From: an uncultured bacterium
Lineage (GTDB): Bacteria; Actinomycetota; Coriobacteriia; Coriobacteriales; Atopobiaceae
Reading direction: 5' to 3'
NCBI GenBank assembly: GCA_905214175.1
Contig: CAJMLD010000060.1
Location: 1-8,089 of the forward strand
Length of the DNA: 8,089 bases
Shown: positions 1 through 5,245 of the stretch, one piece after another
Numbering within the stretch: the first letter of the stretch is position 1
Layout of the letters: every line of letters begins with the position of its first letter
Notes under the pieces: generated by a model
Databases searched by the model: none
Seen by the model: only the letters and a program-made list of their open reading frames with translations
Told to the model about the DNA's origin: nothing
Translations under genes and position numbers: made by a program

Positions 1-253
1 CCGCTATTGGCAGCAAGTGCTGCGGAAACCTTCGCTGCGGCGCCAATCTGGCGCCACAAGGGCCGTTTCAGCAGCAAGTGCGTACGAGACCCTCGCTGTG
101 GCGTCGTTTTGGCGCCACAAGGAACGTTCCGGCAGCAGGTGCGTACGTAACCCTCGCCGTGGCATCAACCCGGCGCCACAGGACCCGTTACAGCAGCAAA
201 TACGTACGAAACCCGCCCTCCGGCGTCAAATCGGCGCCGGAGGGCGGGTTGTC
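1..253. repeat. Four tandem 61-bp hairpin-bearing repeats
   Basis: The motif GCAGCA recurs at positions 10, 71, 132 and 193, an exact 61-bp spacing, giving four units (10-70, 71-131, 132-192, 193-253). Bases 1-9 resemble the tail of another unit, so the array probably continues left of the window. Each unit holds GCAGCA, a short GTGC/ATAC segment, a CGTACG palindrome (units 2-4), an AACCC/GACCC block and then a stem-loop. The unit 2 stem is TGTGGCG/CGCCACA, with CCT/AGG outside it across a CGC bulge. Unit 1 pairs GGCGCC with GGCGCC. Unit 4 has a 16-bp perfect stem. Sixty-one is not a multiple of three and no convincing protein is encoded, so this is not a coding repeat. The units have diverged considerably, so the array is old or under structural rather than sequence constraint. 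I do not recognise the family. Confidence 0.85.
209..250 (-). terminator. Hairpin terminator downstream of metY
   Basis: A perfect 16-bp inverted repeat occupies 210-225 and 235-250 with a 9-nt loop. On the minus strand it lies about 60 nt past the metY stop and is followed by only a short T tract (TTT, then CG). The long GC-rich stem supports termination, but the weak T tract makes factor-independent termination less certain. It is also the stem-loop of the fourth 61-bp repeat, so the terminator appears to be recruited from the array or to be its founder. The stem would form on the plus strand too. Confidence 0.6.
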
Positions 254-309
254 TCAGCTATGAAAGCGCGTCGGAATCGTGAGGTGACTGGCGAGTCGCT
301 ACCAGCAAC

Positions 310-1629
310 CTACGCGTTGGCGAGCGCCTGGTCGAGGTCGGCGATGATGTCGTCGACGTCCTCGATACCAACGGAGAGTCGGATGAGGTCCTCGGAGAGG
401 TGCGCTGCCTTAAGCTGCTCGGGCGTGAGCTGGGAGTGCGTGGTGGAGGCGGGGTGAATGATGAGGGACTTCGCGTCGCCCACGTTGGCGAGGTGCGTGA
501 AGAGCTTCACGTTGTTCACCACGTTGAGGCCAGCCTCGCGACCACCCTTGACGCCAAAGACCACTACGCCGCCAAAGCCGTGATGAAGGATGCGGCTTGC
601 AACCTCGTGAGAGGGATCGCCCTCGAGTCCGGAGTAGCGCACCCAAGAAACCTTGGGGTTCGCCTGGAGGTACTTGGCAACAGCAAGCGCGTTGTCAGAG
701 TGACGCTGGACGCGCAGGGACAGGTCCTCGATGCCAAGGCCAATGAGCTGGGCCGCGTACGGAGAGAGCGTGGGGCCAAAGTCGCGGAGCTTGTTGGCAA
801 GCACGCGAGTGGCGAAGGGCGCTGCAGGAGCTGCATCAGCGAAGACCAGGCCGTGGTAGGAGGGATCGGGCTTGGCAAGGGTGTACCACTTCTCGGGATC
901 CTGCTTCCAGTTGAACTTGCCGGTGTCGATGACCGCGCCGCCCAGCGTGGCACCGTGGCCGCCAATCCACTTGGTGAGGGACTCAATCACGACGGCCGCG
1001 CCATCCTCGGCGGGACGATAGAGGTACGGAGTCGCAAAGGTGTTGTCCACAAAGACGGGCACCGGCGAAGGCAGCGAGTTGGCGGCCTCGACAATAGCGG
1101 GGACATCGGCGACGTCGACCAGGGGGTTGCCGATGGTCTCGACGTACCAAAGCTTGGTCTTGGGGGTGGTAGCGGCAACAAAGGCGTCAATGTCGTTGTT
1201 CTCGACAAAGGTGGTCTTCACGCCCAGGTCACCAAGGGTGTGCAGGAAGATGTTCCAGGTGCCGCCGTAGAGCGAGTCGGAGGCAACGATCTCGTCGCCC
1301 GCACCCACCAGGTTGGTGAGGGCGAGAATCTCGGCCGCGTGGCCAGAAGCGACGGCAACGGCGCCGGTGCCGCCCTCGATGGCAGCCACGCGAGCTGCAA
1401 CAGCATCGGTGGTGGTGTTGGTCAGACGACCGTAGACGTTACCGGGGCGGGTTAGGGCGAACTTGGCGGCACCGTCCTCGGCGTCCTTGAACTCGAAGGC
1501 CGCGGAGGCGTAGACGGGGAGAGCCGCAGAGCCGGTGGTGGGATCGGGTGACCAGCCGGCGTGGACCTGCAGGGTGTTGAAGTGCTTCTCGGGATCCTTG
1601 GCGAAGTTGGGGTTGAGTTCGAAAGCCAT
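310..1629 (-). CDS. metY: O-acetylhomoserine sulfhydrylase (homocysteine synthase), PLP-dependent
   Basis: A 439-residue member of the Cys/Met metabolism PLP enzyme family (fold type I), of normal MetY length. In this family MetY joins O-acetylhomoserine with sulfide to give homocysteine in the cytoplasm, the direct sulfhydrylation route to methionine. Visible motifs are the N-terminal LQVHAGW (about residues 19-26), the phosphate-contacting VYGRL-N segment (65-71), VDNTFATPYL (194-203, with D195 expected to contact the PLP pyridine nitrogen), and SLTKWIGGHG with the Schiff-base lysine at K220. The SLTK-IGGHG form and the near-440-residue length favour MetY over cystathionine gamma-synthase or gamma-lyase, which are nearer 380-400. 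I chose the ATG at 1629 because AAAGGAG (1636-1642) sits 6 nt upstream; an in-frame ATG at 1656 has no such site and falls inside the structured leader. The gene is monocistronic here, with a candidate regulatory leader upstream and a hairpin downstream. Confidence 0.93.
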   Translation of the reverse strand: MAFELNPNFAKDPEKHFNTLQVHAGWSPDPTTGSAALPVYASAAFEFKDAEDGAAKFALTRPGNVYGRLTNTTTDAVAARVAAIEGGTGAVAVASGHAAEILALTNLVGAGDEIVASDSLYGGTWNIFLHTLGDLGVKTTFVENNDIDAFVAATTPKTKLWYVETIGNPLVDVADVPAIVEAANSLPSPVPVFVDNTFATPYLYRPAEDGAAVVIESLTKWIGGHGATLGGAVIDTGKFNWKQDPEKWYTLAKPDPSYHGLVFADAAPAAPFATRVLANKLRDFGPTLSPYAAQLIGLGIEDLSLRVQRHSDNALAVAKYLQANPKVSWVRYSGLEGDPSHEVASRILHHGFGGVVVFGVKGGREAGLNVVNNVKLFTHLANVGDAKSLIIHPASTTHSQLTPEQLKAAHLSEDLIRLSVGIEDVDDIIADLDQALANA

Positions 1630-1633
1630 GATG

Positions 1634-1746
1634 TTCTCCTTTGTGTGGTGGCGCAAACGCGCCGGGCGTTTAAGGGAAGCGGAGAAGCCCGAGACCAGTC
1701 ACCGCATGTGCGGCGTCTCTTCTCGGGCTACGGCATCTGCCTTCCC
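1634..1746 (-). promoter_or_regulatory. Candidate cis-regulatory leader RNA (riboswitch-like) of metY
   Basis: Read on the minus strand, the metY leader folds into an outer stem GGGAAG/CTTCCC (1741-1746 with 1674-1679), a small hairpin GGC-AGAT-GCC, and a long arm GCCCGAGA/TCTCGGGC (1721-1728 with 1687-1694) capped by CCGC-ACAT-GCGG (1702-1713). This is a three-way-junction layout. The unpaired strand between the long arm and the outer stem is TTCTCC (1681-1686), an exact complement of GGAGAA in the metY Shine-Dalgarno (1634-1639). Closer to the gene are two mutually exclusive hairpins, AAACGC/GCGTTT (1655-1671) and GGCGC/GCGCC (1650-1663). The layout suggests translational control, perhaps by a methionine-cycle metabolite. 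It does not match the SAM-I, SAM-II, SAM-III or SAM-IV consensus as I recall them. No strong promoter is visible; a weak TGaCATACT (1757-1765) would start transcription just before the outer stem. Confidence 0.5.
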
Positions 1747-1918
1747 GATAGCGCTGAGTATGTCATCGTTTTTTCCATGACCTGCATGTTATCGCTTGCA
1801 ATCGAGAAATCCACCCTTATTGATACAGTGGATGTCAACAACTGGCTATCGATTGAATAGATATGGTTTTACCTGCAAATTCTCCCATCTGGACAGCCTC
1901 CGTGGCGCCCATCCACAC

Positions 1919-1955
1919 AAAAAAGCACCCGTTCCGGCGAATGCGGAACGGGTGC
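1919..1955 (-). terminator. Rho-independent terminator of the rubrerythrin gene
   Basis: A perfect 12-bp stem (GCACCCGTTCCG at 1925-1936 with its complement at 1944-1955) has a 7-nt loop. On the minus strand it is followed directly by TTTTTTG (complement of 1919-1924). It lies about 20 nt past the rubrerythrin stop codon, so it ends that transcript and insulates the metY leader downstream. Confidence 0.95.
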
Positions 1956-1976
1956 AGCGACCCTACGCGGCAGGCG

Positions 1977-2522
1977 CTAGTAGTTGATCGCCTGCTCCTC
2001 GAAGTAGCTCTGCGGGTGGCCGCAGACGGGGCAAACCTTGGGGGCCTCGGGGCCAACGTGCAGGTGACCGCAGTTGAGGCACTTCCAGACCTTGACGCCC
2101 GGACGGTTGAAGACCTCGCCCTTCTCGACGCGCTCAGCAAGCTTGTTGTAGCGCTCCTCGTGGTGCTTCTCGACCTCGCCAACCAGGCGGAACTTGGCAG
2201 CGATCTCCTTGAAGCCCTCCTCGTCAGCGGTCTCGGCGAAGCCCTTGTACATCTCGGTCCACTCGTAGTTCTCGCCGGCCGCAGCGTCCTTGATGTTGGT
2301 CAGGGTGTCGGGCACGTCGCCGCCGTGCAGGTACTTAAACCAGAGCTTGGCGTGCTCGGACTCGTTACCAGAGGTCTCGGTGAAGATGTCGGAAATCTGG
2401 ACGTAGCCCTCCTTCTTAGCCTTGCTGGCATAGTAGGAGTACTTGCGGCTTGCCTGCGACTCGCCAGCAAACGCCGCCTCGAGGTTCTTCTTGGTCTGCG
2501 AGTTCTCGAAATCGACTGCCAT
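1977..2522 (-). CDS. rbr: Rubrerythrin
   Basis: A 181-residue protein with an N-terminal ferritin-like diiron domain (about residues 1-140) and a C-terminal rubredoxin-like domain. Diiron-type motifs are GESQ (E21), E54-x-x-H57 and E118-x-x-H121. The iron-binding knuckles are C148-L-N-C151 and C164-P-V-C167. Rubrerythrins reduce hydrogen peroxide in the cytoplasm of anaerobes with electrons from NADH/rubredoxin-type donors, and this protein has the usual length and domain order. I chose the ATG at 2522 because AGGAG lies 5 nt upstream and the family N-terminus begins there; the longer in-frame ORF up to 2603 would translate the palindromic leader. The gene stands alone between its own candidate promoter and a strong terminator. 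Its neighbours are a MutY-like repair protein and an Rrf2 regulator, so a shared oxidative-stress role is plausible but inferred. Confidence 0.95.
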   Translation of the reverse strand: MAVDFENSQTKKNLEAAFAGESQASRKYSYYASKAKKEGYVQISDIFTETSGNESEHAKLWFKYLHGGDVPDTLTNIKDAAAGENYEWTEMYKGFAETADEEGFKEIAAKFRLVGEVEKHHEERYNKLAERVEKGEVFNRPGVKVWKCLNCGHLHVGPEAPKVCPVCGHPQSYFEEQAINY

Positions 2523-2536
2523 TACTGCTCCTCTCC

Positions 2537-2553
2537 TTCCCCTGCCAGGGGAA
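2537..2553 (-). promoter_or_regulatory. 17-bp perfect palindrome in the rubrerythrin leader
   Basis: TTCCCCTG and CAGGGGAA flank a single central base, giving 8-bp arms directly upstream of the rubrerythrin ribosome binding site. As DNA it could be an operator for a dimeric repressor. As RNA it would fold TTCCCC/GGGGAA around a 5-nt loop, with its 3' arm touching the AAGGAGAGGAG binding site. A second palindrome, CCTGC-ATGC-GCAGG, lies at 2582-2595 near the predicted transcription start. Which use, if either, is real cannot be told from sequence. Confidence 0.45.
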
Positions 2554-2603
2554 ACGTTGGGACTTGGTTCCCGTGTCCCTTCCTGCATGCGCAGGTAACC
2601 CAT

Positions 2604-2632
2604 ATGGTAGCATCAGGTGCACCAAATGTTAC
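2604..2632 (-). promoter_or_regulatory. Possible promoter of the rubrerythrin gene
   Basis: On the minus strand an extended -10, TGcTACCAT (2604-2612), lies 17 nt after GTAACA (2627-2632), each hexamer matching 4 of 6 consensus bases. It overlaps the last codons of the upstream MutY-like gene and would start transcription near 2597, leaving a leader of about 75 nt that contains the palindromes. The match is weak; position is the main argument. Confidence 0.35.
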
Positions 2633-3512
2633 CGTTATTATGACAAAAACCCTCCCTCGCGAGTTCCGTCAGCAACGCTTGGGCATCCGACGTCCCCACG
2701 TCTTTTCTACCCGCCACACGCTCCTCGCGCGAAAGCTCCACGCAAAGAGTATCAAGGTCCACGCCCCCGCGCGGGTCGGCTCGGTGAGCGAGGAGGATAC
2801 GCAGGACTTCGGCGCGTTTCTGCCGGTGGGAGCCTTCGAAGCGCGACTGTCGCACGTGCGAGCGAGACCGTCGCGAAGGGTTGGGAACGGTCGCCTTGAG
2901 GTGCGCGCCGTAGTCGAGAAGCGCATAGTACCAGGTGCGCGGGTCATCCACTGGGTCACTGGCGTCCGGCGGGCACGTGGCGCACACGATGGGCACCAGC
3001 CGCGCGTCTGGCACGCTCTCCTCGCGGGGGAAGAGCTCGTGGAGAAGAACGGTGCGCACGTTTGTCTCGAGGTAGACCCCGGGCAGGTCAAAGGCAAACG
3101 CGCGGATTCCCGCAGCCGTCGCCGGGCCCACACCGGGAAGCGCCTTTAGGGCAGCCTCGTCAGACGGTATGCGGCCGCCTGACGCCGAGACCTCCTGCGC
3201 CGCACGCCAGAGCGAGAGGGCCCGCCTGTTGTAGCCCAGCCCCTGCCACTCATCCAGAACGTCTGCGGAGTCCGCGGCGGCCAGGGCGTCGACCGTGGGA
3301 AAGAGCTGCAGCCAGTGCTGCCAGCGACCGTCGACGCGCGAGACCTGGGTCTGCTGGAGCATGACCTCCGAAATCCAGATGGCATAGGGGTCTCTCGTGC
3401 GACGCCAGGGCAAATCGCGATAGAGCTCGCGCCCACGGGCCAGCACCGTGGCGCGAAACGAGGCGAGCGCATCCGCGGTTGGCAGGGCACCGGGATCTGC
3501 AGCGGACGGCAT
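2613..3512 (-). CDS. MutY-like HhH-GPD DNA glycosylase lacking the [4Fe-4S] cluster
   Basis: A 299-residue HhH-GPD superfamily protein resembling A/G-specific adenine glycosylase, which removes adenine opposite 8-oxoguanine. Visible are LPWR (34-37), ISEVMLQQTQV (47-57, E49 matching the MutY catalytic Glu), GLGYNRRA (91-98; MutY usually has GLGYYARA), the helix-hairpin-helix LPGVG (125-129) and LETNVRTVL (148-156). In MutY the last motif is LDGNVKRVL with the catalytic Asp; here E149 replaces it. The four cluster cysteines are absent: after ALLDYGA (197-203) comes an Arg/Ser-rich segment ending in RQSRFEGSHRQKR. The NUDIX-like C-terminal domain of full MutY is also missing, replaced by about 60 residues. 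The start ATG overlaps the Rrf2 stop by one base (TAATG), implying translational coupling. The fold is clear; the substrate is not. Such proteins are usually annotated as MutY, and sometimes misnamed HesB. Functional confidence is moderate. Confidence 0.8.
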   Translation of the reverse strand: MPSAADPGALPTADALASFRATVLARGRELYRDLPWRRTRDPYAIWISEVMLQQTQVSRVDGRWQHWLQLFPTVDALAAADSADVLDEWQGLGYNRRALSLWRAAQEVSASGGRIPSDEAALKALPGVGPATAAGIRAFAFDLPGVYLETNVRTVLLHELFPREESVPDARLVPIVCATCPPDASDPVDDPRTWYYALLDYGAHLKATVPNPSRRSRSHVRQSRFEGSHRQKRAEVLRILLAHRADPRGGVDLDTLCVELSREERVAGRKDVGTSDAQALLTELAREGFCHNNGNIWCT

Positions 3513-3991
3513 TACTCGTCCGTGGCCTTAGGCTTGCGCTTGCTGGCCACAAGTTTGAACGAGCCTGTCATCTGCGGCATCTTGCCCTCCATCACAACCT
3601 GGTAGAGGGTCACGGAATCAAAGTAGGCGCGCAGCATGCGCTCAGCATTGCACCAGACGGGGTTGAAGTGGCACTCGGCCATGCGCGGGCAGGGGCCGCC
3701 GTCCTCTCCGGCGTAATCGCAGGCGGCAATGAGAATGGGACCTTGCACCGCCTCGACGAGCTTGAGAAGCGACGTGGTTCGCGGGTCGACGGCAAGCTTC
3801 ATACCTCCGTGAGCTCCGCGCGTGCTCTCGACGATGCCCGCCAGCGCAAGGTCATGCTGGATGGAACGCGCGAACGAATAGGGAACGTCGTTGTCCTTCG
3901 CCGCGGTGCGCACCGAGACCACGCCGTCGGGGTTCTGAACGAGAGCCGCAAGCATGCGGAGCGCGTAATCTGTCTTTCTCGAGATTTCCAT
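3512..3991 (-). CDS. Rrf2-family transcriptional regulator with Fe-S-type cysteines
   Basis: A 159-residue Rrf2 protein, the family of IscR, NsrR and CymR. The N-terminus MEISRKTDYALRML is the canonical first helix, followed by a winged helix-turn-helix (about residues 25-68, including GAHGGMKLAVDP as the wing). Four cysteines, C91, C101, C107 and C114, lie where IscR and NsrR bind their Fe-S cluster, which argues for a redox, NO or iron-sulfur sensor rather than a CymR-like one. AGGAGGT lies 6 nt before the ATG, so the start is secure. The gene begins 25 nt after the HAD phosphatase stop and overlaps the glycosylase start by one base, making it the middle gene of an operon. Family members often repress their own operon; no operator can be assigned from one sequence. 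The rubrerythrin gene just downstream is a candidate target. Confidence 0.9.
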   Translation of the reverse strand: MEISRKTDYALRMLAALVQNPDGVVSVRTAAKDNDVPYSFARSIQHDLALAGIVESTRGAHGGMKLAVDPRTTSLLKLVEAVQGPILIAACDYAGEDGGPCPRMAECHFNPVWCNAERMLRAYFDSVTLYQVVMEGKMPQMTGSFKLVASKRKPKATDE

Positions 3992-4016
3992 TGCTACCTC
4001 CTGGCAGCCCGATGGG

Positions 4017-4754
4017 CTAGCCTCTCCTTCGGCTCATCTTTGCTGGAGAGTCCCCCCAGTCGAGGATCTCCCACCCATGCTGCCGCGCCAACTTCCTAAG
4101 CGTTTCTCCCGGACACACGGCGTAGCCCTTTGTGGCGGACGAGAGAAGCGCTGCATCTGTATGGTGGTCGCCATAGGCGTATGCAAGCGTCCACGCGCCC
4201 CTGCCCAGGTGGGCATCTGCCCAGCGCGTGACTGCCGCGACCTTCTCGGGGCCCTGCACCACGTTTCCCTCGACGCGCCCCGTGTAGTTGCCCTCGGCGT
4301 CACGCTCCATGCCGGTGGCGATGTAGTCGTCCATGCCGAGCGCCCTGGCGGCGTCTGCGGCAATGGGGGCAAATGTGGCCGAGACGAGCAGCGTAACGCA
4401 GCCTTCGTTGTGCCGCTTTGCGACCTCTGCGGCAACCTCAGGGCGATACCGATCCTTGAGGGTGCTCTCGTAGAACTCGTGCATGACCTTATCGATGTCC
4501 CGGTGGCTCAAGTCCTCCAGCGCGCCAAAGACAAGCTCGCGGGCCTCATCCTGGCTTTGGGGAAGATGCAGCTTGTAGCGCAGGCCCCACCAGGCGAGCG
4601 CGAGGGCCCGGGGGACGGACATAAGACCGTGACGCCACAGGTACACCGAGAAGAGCGCGCCAGATTGGCCGTCGATGGACGTGCCATCAAAGTCGAAAAC
4701 GGCGAGCTTTGTCTTCCTCTGCGGTTGCGCGCTGTCGTTCTTGGTAGCGAGCAT
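4017..4754 (-). CDS. HAD-IB family (SerB-like) phosphatase
   Basis: A 245-residue cytoplasmic HAD hydrolase of subfamily IB, which includes phosphoserine phosphatase and similar phosphomonoesterases. Motif I is DFDGT (D21 nucleophile, D23 general acid/base), motif II is VSAT (S125), motif III lysine is K171 in QGPEKV, and motif IV is YGDHHTD (D196, D200). A helical cap (about residues 28-115) containing WWGLRYKL follows motif I. The substrate cannot be read from the sequence. I chose the ATG at 4754, with GGAG (4764-4767) 9 nt upstream. Alternatives are an ATG at 4769 without a ribosome binding site and a TTG at 4796; the TTG falls inside the predicted -10 box and so would not be on the main transcript. 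It is the first gene of the operon with Rrf2 and the MutY-like protein. A role with those partners is not obvious. Confidence 0.87.
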   Translation of the reverse strand: MLATKNDSAQPQRKTKLAVFDFDGTSIDGQSGALFSVYLWRHGLMSVPRALALAWWGLRYKLHLPQSQDEARELVFGALEDLSHRDIDKVMHEFYESTLKDRYRPEVAAEVAKRHNEGCVTLLVSATFAPIAADAARALGMDDYIATGMERDAEGNYTGRVEGNVVQGPEKVAAVTRWADAHLGRGAWTLAYAYGDHHTDAALLSSATKGYAVCPGETLRKLARQHGWEILDWGDSPAKMSRRRG

Positions 4755-4795
4755 GCTAGGTGTCTCCATAGGCGGTCGGGAATCGTATCGTGCCA

Positions 4796-4804
4796 ATAAT
4801 ACCA
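4796..4804 (-). promoter_or_regulatory. Extended -10 promoter of the HAD-Rrf2-glycosylase operon
   Basis: On the minus strand TGgTATTAT is an extended -10 element with 5 of 6 hexamer matches; no good -35 box lies at the right distance, as is typical of extended -10 promoters. Transcription would start near 4789, giving a leader of about 35 nt before the ATG at 4754. Upstream (4821-4851) is an AT-rich island unusual for this window, with two CAATTG palindromes and a repeated ATTGC, a possible operator or UP-element region. The stretch 4860-4950 holds nothing I can identify. Confidence 0.5.
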
Positions 4805-4951
4805 GTCCGAAGATAACATAACGACAATTGCACTAATTGCCATATCAATTGAAACAAGCTCGGGGGGGCGTCGGCGGGGCTTCTCGTTACAGCGACGGAT
4901 TGCGGGACAACGGAGCGTTGACGAGCTGCGCGGTGCGCGGCGCGGACGCAT

Positions 4952-4979
4952 AAGAAAGGAGCCCCTTTCGGGGCTCCTT
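4952..4979 (-). terminator. Terminator of the tRNA-Asp transcript
   Basis: AAGGAGCCCC (4956-4965) pairs with GGGGCTCCTT (4970-4979) around a TTTC loop, a perfect 10-bp stem. On the minus strand it is followed by TTTCTT. It starts about 11 nt past the CCA end of the tRNA, fitting a short monocistronic tRNA transcript. Confidence 0.85.
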
Positions 4980-4989
4980 GAATTCACAA

Positions 4990-5066
<77 letters not shown>

Positions 5067-5086
5067 ACGCGCGTTGTGCGGGAGCT

Positions 5087-5116
5087 ATTATACGCAGAGG
5101 ATGCAGGGTCTGTCTA
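5087..5116 (-). promoter_or_regulatory. Promoter of tRNA-Asp
   Basis: On the minus strand TAGACA (5111-5116, 5 of 6 matches to the -35 consensus) and a perfect TATAAT (5087-5092) are separated by 18 nt. Transcription would start about 14 nt before the mature tRNA 5' end. This is the best sigma-70-type promoter in the window. Confidence 0.85.
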
Positions 5117-5141
5117 GCCCAAATTTGAGAAAGTTTTGTGG

Positions 5142-5173
5142 GGCTGGCTGGGCTGGCTGGAAACCAACCAGCC
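5142..5173. repeat. 9-bp tandem duplication and small hairpin downstream of the membrane-protein gene
   Basis: GGCTGGCTG occurs twice in tandem (5142-5150, 5151-5159), and its end GGCTGG (5155-5160) is mirrored by CCAGCC (5168-5173) across a 7-nt loop. It lies between the membrane-protein stop at 5246 and the tRNA promoter. With no T tract on either strand it is a poor intrinsic terminator; it might still be a 3' stabilising or Rho-assisted structure. I see nothing else in 5117-5245. Confidence 0.5.
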
Positions 5174-5245
5174 GGTGGGAGAGACGGTTGCCAGCACTAC
5201 GCCAGAGACACGGAGTCCCCGCTTGGCGGCCACCGGTCACCCCGT

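Noticed and set aside
1..253. CRISPR array
   Set aside because: The period is exact, but no part is invariant enough to be a repeat and the intervening bases are related to each other rather than unique spacers.
17..457. Plus-strand ORFs through the repeat array and the metY 3' end
   Set aside because: They run antisense to metY or through a 61-bp repeat that shifts frame every unit; the predicted peptides show no recognisable features.
400..1455. 351-codon plus-strand ORF
   Set aside because: It lies wholly antisense to metY, whose protein has full family motifs; the antisense frame is open because of GC-rich codon bias.
1820..1838. TTGATA...TGTCAA near-palindrome containing a consensus -35 (TTGACA, minus strand) as the metY promoter
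   Set aside because: No acceptable -10 element lies 16-19 nt downstream, so I could not support it as a promoter; an operator role is possible but untestable here.
2615..2622. GGTGCACC 8-bp palindrome at the end of the MutY-like gene
   Set aside because: Eight-base palindromes are expected by chance in a window this size, and it encodes the last codons of the gene.
1863..3149. 428-codon plus-strand ORF
   Set aside because: It crosses a terminator and runs antisense to rubrerythrin and the MutY-like gene; a GC-bias shadow.
4508..4987. 159-codon minus-strand ORF upstream of and overlapping the HAD gene
   Set aside because: It overlaps the well-supported HAD gene in another frame, spans the predicted promoter and part of the tRNA terminator, and shows no domain-like composition.
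5155..5173. Intrinsic terminator for the membrane-protein gene
   Set aside because: The stem is only 6 bp and no T tract follows on the minus strand.
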